Shown: positions 40,998-48,267, counted from the stretch's first letter. The stretch is 64,000 bases of DNA from Isoalcanivorax pacificus W11-5 (GCF_000299335.2 NZ_CP004387.1:1-64000), one strand, 5' to 3'. Notes: generated by a model from the letters alone, not told the origin. Made by a program: numbers and translations.

Positions 40998-41301
40998 GTG
41001 TTGCTTTTTCTGAGTGACATCTGCATCAGGACTGTACCTGGCACGGGTGAAGTGTGCTGGCTTGCAGAGGGCGGGATTGGCCGTGTCATGCATGTATTTG
41101 CGGTGGTGGTGTGGCTGAGGCAGCGGACTAAAGTCGCCTTTTGCCTATCACCCGGACCGCGCGGCTCGTAGAAAAATGCAGTCTTATATTTTAAAGAGCT
41201 GCGAGGGGATTTTGATGTGCTTTCCTATAATGTTGTGCCGCGTGCGTCGTTATTCGATATACGTGCGAGCGTTCTAATACCTGCTAGCCATAGGGAAATC
41301 G
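40998..41301. other. Transition into the AT-rich island
   Basis: No gene is supported here; a 61-codon frame at 40986-41171 lacks a ribosome-binding site and family-like features. GC content falls sharply after about 41160. TATAAT at 41226-41231, 70 bases before the next gene, is a perfect -10 hexamer but has no good -35 partner at 17 bases. Confidence 0.5.
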
Positions 41302-42129
41302 ATGCTAGAACCAAATTTTTCTGAATCACAGCTACAGCAAGCTGTTAACTCTGCGTTTATCAGGTTAATTTTTGAGGAGCGCGGAGAATGGGTCTTTGCG
41401 AACGTGCCTTCTCTATTTGATGAGTTTGTGCTTGGTTGGGATTCGGCATTTTACTTTCCATGGTTGCCTCACCCTGCGCTAGAAGAACATGAAGGCTGCA
41501 ATTTTTTCATTCAGTATAAACTTTCGTGTGAGTTGACTACCAGAGGTGCTGGGCAATGGAACGATTGGAAAGAGCCCTATCTTCGATTCAAAATCCCGCA
41601 TAGCACCAAAGGTCCGGATAACAGGCATCAAGATGACTATCACCAGTGGGAAAGGCTTAAAGAGCTTGCAAATAAAAATTACCCCACGTTTTACGCGACA
41701 AATTCAACTCTAAAAAAAGAAAATCTTAAAGAAATATCGAAGGATGGTAGCTTGCTATGCAAAACGCCTTTCCTGGATGTGCGAGATATTACCCAGCTAC
41801 ATAAATATGTGACGTTTACGGAGACTAGCGATTTCTTTTTGCTTCATAGTGAAATAGAAAAATCCCCCAGATTGGGTAACGATTTCATTTTTGAGCGTCT
41901 CCGCGAGACGAGAAAAGCATCAATGTCAGAATCAAATAGACTGCTTTATGAATCACTAAAGGAGCTAGCGGTTAATGATGAGAGTTGGCAGGTGGATTTG
42001 CGTCAAATATCTGACTCGCTTTCAAGTGGAAGTGACGTAGGAAAAGTATGGCTTGTGCGGAGCCTGCTGAGTGGTTTTATCGGGCGGCATATTGGTGCGC
42101 AAATGTTTTGGTATCCAGGTCGTGGCTAA
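41302..42129 (+). CDS. Orphan protein, possible PD-(D/E)XK-like nuclease
   Basis: I do not recognise this 275-residue protein. It is soluble, with no signal peptide or membrane segment, and is markedly more AT-rich than the core genes. An N-terminal acidic helix (EERGEW, 25-30) is followed by GWDSAFYFPWL with Asp47 and then NFFIQYKLS with Gln71 and Lys73. This Glu...Asp...Gln-x-Lys order is seen in restriction-like nucleases that use QxK in place of ExK. That reading is inference. AGGG lies six bases before the ATG. It opens the accessory island and stands alone; its stop codon begins the sequence TAACAGTCGCA, echoed after the gene at 42593. Confidence 0.6.
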   Translation: MLEPNFSESQLQQAVNSAFIRLIFEERGEWVFANVPSLFDEFVLGWDSAFYFPWLPHPALEEHEGCNFFIQYKLSCELTTRGAGQWNDWKEPYLRFKIPHSTKGPDNRHQDDYHQWERLKELANKNYPTFYATNSTLKKENLKEISKDGSLLCKTPFLDVRDITQLHKYVTFTETSDFFLLHSEIEKSPRLGNDFIFERLRETRKASMSESNRLLYESLKELAVNDESWQVDLRQISDSLSSGSDVGKVWLVRSLLSGFIGRHIGAQMFWYPGRG

Positions 42130-42174
42130 CAGTCGCAGCGCCGAAGTCCGGGACACGCACGAATAAAGCGGGAG

Positions 42175-42276
42175 AAGTCCGGGACAGGCACAAATTGGAC
42201 AATCTCTTACAACGATCCGATCAATAAGCCGACATCCGGTTTGGCAGATTCCGTTTATGGTGGCAACTCAATCAGC
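42175..42276 (+). repeat. REP-type transposase-associated repeat, copy A
   Basis: A 102-base segment starting AAGTCCGGGACAGGCAC and ending AACTCAATCAGC, closely matching the 5' leader of copies B and C. Extra short copies of its first 15-20 bases lie at 42144 and 42284. The transposase start that follows in B and C is missing here. It fills the gap 42130-42346. Confidence 0.8.
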
Positions 42277-42346
42277 CGGTGACGAAGTTCAGGACACGCA
42301 TGAACTGTCTTAATACCTGTTATGTTTCACGAGGTAGGTAGCAAGG

Positions 42347-42589
42347 ATGACTGAAATACTTTTTGAAAGAGTAAGCATCAAAGGTCGGAATTGGGTTCGA
42401 ACTCACGCAACGGATACAGAAGGTTTTGCTCTTTGCTCAAATGCGATACACGAAGAAAATGAAGCAGTGGAGCTTGGTGAAGGCAAAGTAACATGCCCTG
42501 ATTGCATCGAAATCATAAAAAAATGCAAAGGAATATCTGACACGGATCTACAGCCAGAGTATGACAATGAACTTTTCTGGAAGCAATAA
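42347..42589 (+). CDS. Small orphan protein with a possible zinc ribbon
   Basis: An unrecognised 80-residue protein, AT-rich like its neighbours. FALCSNA and VTCPDCIEIIKKCKG supply four cysteines, with a CxxC pair spaced like a treble-clef or zinc-ribbon site seen in many small phage and plasmid proteins. GAGGTAGG lies eight bases before the ATG. The next gene starts three bases after its stop, so the two probably form an operon. Confidence 0.6.
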   Translation: MTEILFERVSIKGRNWVRTHATDTEGFALCSNAIHEENEAVELGEGKVTCPDCIEIIKKCKGISDTDLQPEYDNELFWKQ

Positions 42590-42592
42590 AAC

Positions 42593-42865
42593 ATGAGTAA
42601 GAATATAGTTCGATTTCCTAAACGCTCTGGAGACAGAAAGCGATTAGAAGCCAAAGAAGGAAAGCTAAGCTGCGAAGTTTCAGAGCGTTGGATTAAGTTT
42701 TCTTCCGCATCTGACAAATTTGATCATATTGAGTATCTATCACTTGATATTATGACTAGAGGTTCAAATGACAAAGATAGGAAGCTTTGCGAAATCATTG
42801 TTGACAAACAACAGCTTATGAAAATTTTAGCAGAGTTGCCAGTCAATGACAGAACCAAAACATAA
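42593..42865 (+). CDS. Small orphan protein
   Basis: An unrecognised 90-residue, charged protein (many Lys, Arg, Asp and Glu), with no membrane segment. A beta-rich middle (LSCEVSERWIKFSS, HIEYLSLDIMT) precedes a C-terminal helix DKQQLMKILAELPVND. It follows the 80-residue gene by three bases. Its TAA stop lies in TAACAATCGCA, nearly the same word that follows the 275-residue gene. It may act with its neighbour; nothing supports a specific function. Confidence 0.55.
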   Translation: MSKNIVRFPKRSGDRKRLEAKEGKLSCEVSERWIKFSSASDKFDHIEYLSLDIMTRGSNDKDRKLCEIIVDKQQLMKILAELPVNDRTKT

Positions 42866-42886
42866 CAATCGCATGCAGTGGAATAG

Positions 42887-43090
42887 AAGTCCGGGACACG
42901 CACAAATTGGACAATCTCTTACAGCGATCCGGTCAATAAGCTGACATCCGGCTTGGCGAGTTCCGGTTATGGTGGCGACTCAATCAGCAAGGAGCGCTGC
43001 CATGACCCAGTCTCGAGCATCCCAGATATCCCTGGATGACACCCCTTACTACCACTGCATTTGCCGCTGTGTCCGGCGTGCCTTTCTATG
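42887..43090 (+). repeat. REP-type transposase-associated repeat, copy B
   Basis: About 204 bases, nearly identical to copy C (43348-43547). It begins AAGTCCGGGACACGCAC, runs through a leader ending CTCAATCAGCAAGGAG (the ribosome-binding site), and includes the first 30 codons of the transposase gene. Confidence 0.85.
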
Positions 43091-43347
43091 TGGCAGGGAT
43101 CATTACTCAGGCCAGGACTACGAGCATCGCCGACAGTGGGTAGTGGACCGGCTTGCCTTGCTGGTGGAAGTCTTCGCCGTCGACCTGTGCGCTTATGCGG
43201 TGATGTCCAATCATTACCATCTGGTACTGAAGATAGACCGCCATCGCGCGCTGTCCTGGTCATCCGAGGAGGTGGCTGAGCGCTGGATGAGACTGTTCTC
43301 CGGTCACCCCTTGGTAACACGTTGGCAGGCTGATGTGGCTGACACTG
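43002..43347 (+). pseudogene. REP-associated tyrosine transposase (HUH/Y1), truncated
   Basis: The ATG at 43002 follows AAGGAG. About 115 codons match the start of Y1 (IS200-like) REP-associated transposases: PYYHCICRCVRRAFLCG, YEHRRQWVVDRL, and the HUH motif in MSNHYHLVLKID, where the two His bind the metal. The homology stops after SGHPLVTRWQADVADTE, where repeat copy C begins, so the segment expected to hold the catalytic Tyr and roughly the last two thirds of a full protein are missing. The frame then reads through copy C to a stop at 43634. It should be inactive in cleavage, though HUH-domain DNA binding cannot be excluded. Confidence 0.8.
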
Positions 43348-43547
43348 AAATCCAGGACACACACGAATTGGACACCTACAGCGATCCGGTCAATAAGCTG
43401 ACATTCAGCTTGGCGGGTTCCGGTTATGGCGGCAACTCAATCAGCAAGGAGTGCTGCCATGACCCAGTCTCGAGCATCCCAGATTTCCCTGGACGATATG
43501 TCGTACTACCACTGCATCTGCCGTTGTTTCCGGCGCGCCTTTCTATG
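43348..43547 (+). repeat. REP-type transposase-associated repeat, copy C, nested in the transposase
   Basis: This copy begins AAATCCAGGACACACACG and matches copy B to 43547, less a four-base deletion near 43374. It lies exactly where the transposase homology of copy B ends, in the same orientation, which suggests insertion or tandem duplication into the older copy. Confidence 0.85.
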
Positions 43548-43665
43548 GGCTCACTGGTGCGTTTGCAAGTCTTTGCCGCCTCGACGGGGCGATGTTGGGT
43601 GTCAGGACAAAGATTTGCGTGTGCGCTGGGATAGCGGTTCAAGGTGTTGGCGGGCTGCTCAATGA
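43459..43665 (+). pseudogene. Second transposase remnant
   Basis: It restarts with MTQSRASQISLDD and YYHCICRCFRRAFL, as in the first copy, then diverges at about codon 30. A stretch near 43560 (AAGTCTTTGCCGCCTCGAC) resembles the part of the first copy encoding VEVFAVD, so an internal deletion followed by decay is likely. The frame stops at 43665. A degenerate inverted end, ATGGATGCGTGCCCCTGAC, lies at 43668-43686. Confidence 0.7.
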
Positions 43666-43710
43666 TAAATGGATGCGTGCCCCTGACTGTTCTTCCCGAG
43701 AAGTGGAGCG

Positions 43711-43748
43711 TTGATTCGGCACAAGGGAGTGGTATGATATTGTCATAC
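43711..43748 (+). promoter_or_regulatory. parDE promoter and probable operator
   Basis: TTGATT at 43711-43716 and TATGAT at 43733-43738 are 16 bases apart. The -10 lies inside the perfect inverted repeat GTATGA-TATTG-TCATAC (43732-43748). ParD-type antitoxins are known to bind such repeats over their own promoter, so autoregulation is likely. It is 25 bases upstream of parD. Confidence 0.7.
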
Positions 43749-43773
43749 TTCTCCTGTGCTAGGAGCACCAGCC

Positions 43774-44028
43774 ATGAGCATGCATCGGAAAACCATCACA
43801 CTGACTGAACAGCAAGACGACTGGGTGAAGGGCCAGATTGAGAGCGGTCACTTTGGCAATGACAGCGAGTATATCCGCGATCTCATCCGAAGAGATCAGC
43901 TGGCCAAAGAACGTCTTGCCATGCTGAGACAAGCCCTCGCTGCAGGTGAGTCAAGCGGTGAGCCCAGACCGTTGGATATATCGGCAATCAAGGCGGCTGG
44001 CCGTAAGCGGACCAAGGCGGCAGATTAG
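43774..44028 (+). CDS. parD: ParD-family antitoxin
   Basis: An 84-residue type II antitoxin that neutralises ParE and represses the operon. The N-terminal ribbon-helix-helix (KTITLTEQQDDWVKGQIESG, then GNDSEYIRDLIRRDQ) is the typical ParD/CopG DNA-binding unit. The Ala/Lys/Arg-rich C-terminus would wrap the toxin. AGGAG lies eight bases before the ATG. The stop codon overlaps the toxin start by one base. Confidence 0.92.
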   Translation: MSMHRKTITLTEQQDDWVKGQIESGHFGNDSEYIRDLIRRDQLAKERLAMLRQALAAGESSGEPRPLDISAIKAAGRKRTKAAD

Positions 44029-44324
44029 TGCTGAAGCTAAGCGTCACGCCGAAGGCGGAATCAGACCTCGTCGGAATCTGGATGTATACCTGCGAAGAAT
44101 GGGGGGTTGATCAGGCGGATAAATACCTGGATCAACTGGAGGGTGGAATGAAGCAGCTGATTAACCATCCATCGCTTGGCGCGGACTACGCCCATGTTTT
44201 TCCTGGGTATCGCAGATTGCAGGTCGAACATCACGCTGTTTTTTATCAAGTGTTTGAACTGGAGATTCTCGTTGTTCGTGTTTTGCACGAAGAGATGGAT
44301 GCACCAGAGAGGCTTCTGGACTAA
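44028..44324 (+). CDS. parE: ParE-family toxin
   Basis: A 98-residue RelE/ParE-superfamily toxin with a GTG start. It shows the family's N-terminal LSVTPKAESDLVGIWMYT, the central helix-loop, YRRLQVEHHAVFYQVFE and the C-terminal VVRVLHEEMD. ParE members poison DNA gyrase, which links it by function, not by position, to gyrB at 3.8 kb. The sequence after its TAA stop is the gap before repeat D. Confidence 0.92.
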   Translation: MLKLSVTPKAESDLVGIWMYTCEEWGVDQADKYLDQLEGGMKQLINHPSLGADYAHVFPGYRRLQVEHHAVFYQVFELEILVVRVLHEEMDAPERLLD

Positions 44325-44380
44325 CGGTGGCTATTTTCGGTGCAGTTCCAAGTTTTCCATCCAACACCAAAGATAGGTTT

Positions 44381-44467
44381 CGGCACACGCATGAGTTGTC
44401 GGCCTAGCTCGGTTCGGGATGTGATTTTGACGGCATCTGTCATTATAAATGTATGCGTGTCCCCGAC
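44381..44467. repeat. About 87-bp repeat D with inverted ends
   Basis: It starts CGGCACACGCATGAGTTGTC and ends ATAAATGTATGCGTGTCCCCGAC. The ends are imperfect inverted copies of the GTCCGGGACACGCAT word that starts repeats A-C. It matches repeat E in order and length. It has no coding capacity of its own and sits between parE and the small membrane protein gene. Confidence 0.75.
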
Positions 44468-44502
44468 CATGTCCTTATTTTTCCAAAGGAGACTACAGGG
44501 TA

Positions 44503-44811
44503 ATGAGCGCTGGGTTGCCATTGTTCGTCGTTGCTGTCCTTGCCACGACAATTCTAGCTGTTTGGGTAATAGCAGGGGCTGGCAGTAGGGGGAAGAGATT
44601 TATAATCTTCTGTATAGCGATGCTTCTGCTTTCTTCATCGTGGACGGCTTTGTTATTTTTCGGCGTATTCCATCCAATAGGAGCTTTGGCGATGGCGGCT
44701 GGTTTTATAAGCTCAGTTCTAATCATGTTTGTGCCTGTTTTTTTCAATAGATCCGGCACTAATGACGAAGTTCAGGAAACAGACGAACTTCGGTATCGAA
44801 AGCCGGAATAG
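44503..44811 (+). CDS. Small membrane protein, orphan
   Basis: An unrecognised 102-residue protein with three predicted membrane helices (about 5-25, 33-53 and 58-80) and a charged C-terminal tail. The ATG at 44503 is chosen because AGGAGACTACAGGG precedes it and the preceding codons lie in repeat D. It is flanked by repeats D and E in the same orientation; its last three codons lie inside repeat E. AT-rich. It could be an immunity or toxin-like membrane protein, but nothing specific supports that. Confidence 0.55.
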   Translation: MSAGLPLFVVAVLATTILAVWVIAGAGSRGKRFIIFCIAMLLLSSSWTALLFFGVFHPIGALAMAAGFISSVLIMFVPVFFNRSGTNDEVQETDELRYRKPE

Positions 44812-44890
44812 ACATGAATTGTCGGTTTAGTTAGGTATGGGGGTATGGTTTCGATGGCCTCTGTCATTATAAATTTATACGTGTCCCCGA
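44803..44890. repeat. About 88-bp repeat E
   Basis: It matches repeat D from CCGGAATAGACATGAATTGTC to ATAAATTTATACGTGTCCCCGA, sharing CTGTCATTATAAAT and the end TACGTGTCCCCGA. A further degenerate copy of the left end (GAAGTTCAGGAAACAGACGAA) lies at 44768. It is the last repeat of the island; the remaining 139 bases to the alkylsulfatase stop hold nothing recognisable. Confidence 0.75.
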
Positions 44891-45029
44891 TTGGTTTTTG
44901 GTTCCTTTGTGTCTAGCGATAGCCTACGGTGCACGCAAAGCCTGGATGCAGAGCTACCTGCGATGCTATTCGGGAGGCATCGCCGGTGACTCCATCAGTA
45001 GGCCAGAGAAAGGCCAGGCCGCTCCTCTC

Positions 45030-46730
45030 TCAACGCCTCTCGAAATAACTCAAAAAACGCAACAACCCGGTACGACTCCCCTCAACCCCCATATCACTCC
45101 CCGCCACGGTCACCAAAAAATTCCGCTCCCCCGCCGCCACCTCTTTCCACACCTGCTCCGGCGCCACCAGCGTGGCAGTGGCACCTTCCGTTTCCCCTTC
45201 GCTCACACTGGCCACACCACGCCGGATCGCCAACGTAAACGCCTTGCCAGTATCGGTAAAACGAAATCCGATATGCGCATCCACCTCCAGCGTCTCTTCC
45301 GCTTTCAAAAGAATCGGCATGGTATGCATGTAATTCTCAATCGGTAATGAAGCCAGAAACGCCGGCGGTGTCTTCATGCGGAAGCCGGGCACCAGCCCGT
45401 CGCGCAGTTCCTCGGCCATGGTCAGGTAATAATGACGGGCATTCGGGTTGCTCTCTGCTTCGCCCAGTGTGCGCAGCGCCGCCGCGCGCAGATCAGTCAC
45501 GCGCTGGTCATCGGGCAACACGACCAGGAGGTAATCAGTAAGCTCAAGCGCCCATTGCGCCTCGCCGTTTTCCTGCGCGGCGACAGCGCGCTCAAGCAGG
45601 GCCTGTGCGCCACCGGCGAGGTCTGCCATGGCAGCGGCTTTCTGCGCTAGTGGCAGGGGTTGCAGGTGTGCAGGGTTACCGTCGAACCAGCCCAGATAAC
45701 CGTCAAAGATCGAGCGCACGGACCAGGCCACGGTGCCGTAGTATTCCTGTAGCCAGGGATGCCCGGCGAGATGCGGCGGCAGGGTGACGCGCTGGATGAT
45801 GTCGTCCGGTGTCAGGCCGTGGTTCATATAGCGCACGGTCTGGTCGTGCACAAAGCGGATGGCGTCGCGGTAATCGGTCAGCAATGCGGTGATGGTGTCG
45901 GCGCCACTGACCGGGCGCGTGTGGCTCGGCACCAGGTGTTCGGCGTGCAGGGCGCGCATCTGGTCCAGGCTGTTGGCCCATTGCAGTACGTCGCGGTGGG
46001 GGGTGCCGCGGATGGTGTACAGGTTGGGGAAGGTTTCATAAATATTGTCGCCGGAAAACAGCACGCGTTTCGCCGGGTACCACACCATGATCTGGTCGTT
46101 GGTTTCGCCCGGTGCATGGACCAGCTCAAGCTCGACGCCGGCAATGCTGACGTGCATCCGGTCGGCGAAGGTGTGGGTGGGCGGCAGCGCGTTGAGGGTG
46201 TGGTCCGGTGTCAGCAACAGCGCTTTGCCGATGCCCGCGTTGACCAGACCATCCTCCTCCAGGTGGTTGCCGAACATGCGCATGGAGCGTGTGGTGATGA
46301 TCGGTTGCACCACGTTGATCACGCGATTGATGTAGTACGCCGTGCTGTCGTGCGCATAGACAGGAATGTCGCGCCCCTCGGCAAAGGCGGCGGCGCCGAA
46401 CACGTGGTCGGTGTGGTTATGGGTATAGATAATGGCGGCCACGGGCTTGTCGCTGATGGCGCGGAAGGCCCGCAATACCTTCCCGGCCCCTTCCACGCTT
46501 TCCAGCGTGTCGATAATGATCAGCCCGTCGTCGCCCTCGATCATGATGCTGTTGGCAAGCCCGAAGCCCACTGCGACATGGACGCCTTCGGTGACTTCAA
46601 TCACTTCCCGCTCGAACAGTTCGCTGTGGGCATGCAGCCCCTCCGGAGAACGCAGCGGCGTGGTGGTGGCGGCTTCGTCGCCGCATCCGCCGAGCAAGGC
46701 GGCGGTCAGCAGCAGGCACAGGTGGCGCAT
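45030..46730 (-). CDS. Alkyl sulfatase, metallo-beta-lactamase fold (SdsA/BDS1 family)
   Basis: Enzymes of this family hydrolyse primary alkyl sulfates, such as dodecyl sulfate, to alcohols. The 566-residue product has the zinc motif THNHTDH at 103-109, further likely ligands in APGETNDQ and SGDNIYETFPNLYTIRG, and a His in VPSHTRP. A helical dimerisation region and a C-terminal SCP2-like domain (about 440-566) follow. FSGDN stands where SdsA1 has a CAAE Glu ligand, so an Asp would take its place. Residues 1-16 form a lipoprotein signal with lipobox LGGC (Cys16). The alcohol product could feed the same path as AlkB. Confidence 0.87.
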   Translation of the reverse strand: MRHLCLLLTAALLGGCGDEAATTTPLRSPEGLHAHSELFEREVIEVTEGVHVAVGFGLANSIMIEGDDGLIIIDTLESVEGAGKVLRAFRAISDKPVAAIIYTHNHTDHVFGAAAFAEGRDIPVYAHDSTAYYINRVINVVQPIITTRSMRMFGNHLEEDGLVNAGIGKALLLTPDHTLNALPPTHTFADRMHVSIAGVELELVHAPGETNDQIMVWYPAKRVLFSGDNIYETFPNLYTIRGTPHRDVLQWANSLDQMRALHAEHLVPSHTRPVSGADTITALLTDYRDAIRFVHDQTVRYMNHGLTPDDIIQRVTLPPHLAGHPWLQEYYGTVAWSVRSIFDGYLGWFDGNPAHLQPLPLAQKAAAMADLAGGAQALLERAVAAQENGEAQWALELTDYLLVVLPDDQRVTDLRAAALRTLGEAESNPNARHYYLTMAEELRDGLVPGFRMKTPPAFLASLPIENYMHTMPILLKAEETLEVDAHIGFRFTDTGKAFTLAIRRGVASVSEGETEGATATLVAPEQVWKEVAAGERNFLVTVAGSDMGVEGSRTGLLRFLSYFERR

Positions 46731-46796
46731 GGCAAAGGCTCCCTTGTTGTTATGGCTTCCATTCTAGGCTGGGCGCGGCGCCGGTTTTCGGGCTAA

Positions 46797-47858
46797 ATGG
46801 CCAGAAAATCGTGCGAAATGGCCATGATGGAACCAGAAGGATTGAAAACGCCCACCACCCTGGCCAGTTGGCCACTGGCGGTGGCCCGTGCGCTGGACGC
46901 GGATGGCCGCGATGGTGCTGCCCTGCTGGCAATGGCGGGCCTGAGCCAGCCAGTGCTGGAAGCCTCGCCGGGGGGCCGTGTGCCGACGGCGCTGATGACG
47001 CGGCTGTGGGCACTGGTGCAACAGCAGACCGGCGACCCGGCCTTTGGCCTGAAAGTGGCCGGCCACGCTCAGCCGCTGCACTTCCGCGACCTGGGCATCA
47101 TGATGCTGGCCTGCCAGCGGCCGCTGGACGTGTTGCTGGCGTTGGTGCGCTACTACCGGCTGATCTCCGACAGTGTGCATGTGCAACTGGTCAGCCAGCC
47201 GGGCCGGCTGGGCCTGTGCATTCGCGAGCTGCCGCAGGTGCCGGTGCACCCGATGGCGCTGGATGCGTTCACTGCCGGGCAGTTGCGCATGATGAAGCTG
47301 GTGGGTGGTGACACACTGCGCGCGGTGGCAGTCAGCCTCAGCCGCCCGGCGCCGATACAGCCCGCGCCCTGGCGCAAGGCGTTCGGTGTGCTGCCGGCCT
47401 TCGGTGCCCCGGAAACCGTGCTCTGGTATCCCCGGGATCTGCTGGAAGCACCCCGTCTGGGTGGCAATGAGGCGCTGGTGCGGCAGGGCGAATCCGGCGT
47501 GCAGGCTTATCTCGCTGGCCTGGACGGCGCGCCGGGCCAGGACCCGGTGGCACAGGCCCGGCAGGTGCTGCGCGCCGGCTTGCCGGCGATCGGTACGCTG
47601 GACGACCTGGCGCGGGCGATGGGGCTGGGGGTGCGCTCGTTGCGCCGTCTGCTGGATCAGGCCGGGCCGGGTTTTCGTGCCCTGAAAGACGAAGTGTTGA
47701 TGGAGCAGGCCTGCCAGTGGCTGCGCGACACCCGCCTGCCGGTGGGCGAGGTGGCTGCGCGGCTGGGCTTCAACGACGCCGGCAGTTTCAGCAAGGCGTT
47801 CCGCCGACACACCGGCACCACCCCGCTGCGCTGGCGCCGGCATCATCCGGTGGGCTGA
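46797..47858 (+). CDS. AraC-family transcriptional regulator
   Basis: The 353-residue product has an N-terminal ligand-binding domain (about 25-210, Arabinose_bd-type as in OruR-like regulators, with HFRDLGIMMLACQRPLDVLLALVRY). The C-terminal domain has two helix-turn-helix units, the last ending EVAARLGFNDAGSFSKAFRRHTGTTPLRWR. Candidate ATGs lie at 46797, 46818 and 46824 and none has a good ribosome-binding site, so the start is uncertain. It is divergent from the alkylsulfatase and lies upstream of the second alkB region, so either may be its target. Confidence 0.85.
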   Translation: MARKSCEMAMMEPEGLKTPTTLASWPLAVARALDADGRDGAALLAMAGLSQPVLEASPGGRVPTALMTRLWALVQQQTGDPAFGLKVAGHAQPLHFRDLGIMMLACQRPLDVLLALVRYYRLISDSVHVQLVSQPGRLGLCIRELPQVPVHPMALDAFTAGQLRMMKLVGGDTLRAVAVSLSRPAPIQPAPWRKAFGVLPAFGAPETVLWYPRDLLEAPRLGGNEALVRQGESGVQAYLAGLDGAPGQDPVAQARQVLRAGLPAIGTLDDLARAMGLGVRSLRRLLDQAGPGFRALKDEVLMEQACQWLRDTRLPVGEVAARLGFNDAGSFSKAFRRHTGTTPLRWRRHHPVG

Positions 47859-47859
47859 A

Positions 47860-48267
47860 TCAGGCGCTGACCTGGGCGAGCCAGTCGTTCAGGTTGTAGT
47901 AGTTGGTGACGCGCGCCACCCTGCCCTCGCGGATCTCGAAGAAGGCGCCCGCCGGCAGGCGGTAGGTCTGGCCGTTGGCCTCCGGCAGCCCCTCATCCAT
48001 GGTCCGGTATTCTCCCAGCACGACGAATTCCGCCGCTGCGTGGCGCCCGTCGCCGCTGGCCATGATGACCATATCCTCCAGCCTTTCCTGGTAACAACGG
48101 TTCATGCGCGTCATGAAGGCTGCAAAGGCGTCGCGGCCGGTTTCGCGCTCACCCTGGTTGATGTCGTGGATCACGTCGTCGGTGAGCAGGGCCAGGAAGC
48201 GGTCCATGTCGCCGGCGTTGAAGGCGTCGTAGTAGTCGCGGATCAGTTGTTCGGAGGTCGCGTGCAT
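47860..48267 (-). CDS. NTF2-like (SnoaL/ketosteroid isomerase-related) protein
   Basis: A 135-residue cone-shaped alpha+beta-barrel protein. The ATG at 48267 gives the typical start EQLIRDYYDAFNAGDMDRFLALLTDDVIHDIN. Conserved GREAF-like and GAFFEIREGRVARVTNYYNL segments match the ketosteroid isomerase-related subgroup. The substrate is unknown. It is convergent with the AraC gene (one base between stops) and divergent from the second alkB, sharing its 171-base control region. Confidence 0.85.
   Translation of the reverse strand: MHATSEQLIRDYYDAFNAGDMDRFLALLTDDVIHDINQGERETGRDAFAAFMTRMNRCYQERLEDMVIMASGDGRHAAAEFVVLGEYRTMDEGLPEANGQTYRLPAGAFFEIREGRVARVTNYYNLNDWLAQVSA

Noticed and set aside
40986-41171. 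61-codon frame after yheV
   Set aside because: It starts inside the probable terminator, lacks a ribosome-binding site and does not resemble a protein family.
42390-42420. GGTTCGAACTC, a T-loop-like word
   Set aside because: It lies within the 80-residue gene and has no acceptor or anticodon stems around it; no tRNA was found in the window.
41160-44990. A true chromosomal integron
   Set aside because: No intI gene and no canonical attC pair (RYYYAAC...GTTRRRY) could be seen; only attC-like fragments, listed as a tentative finding.
44898-45347. 149-codon frame running from repeat E into the alkylsulfatase 3' end
   Set aside because: Most of it is antisense to the alkylsulfatase; the first part has no motif or ribosome-binding site.
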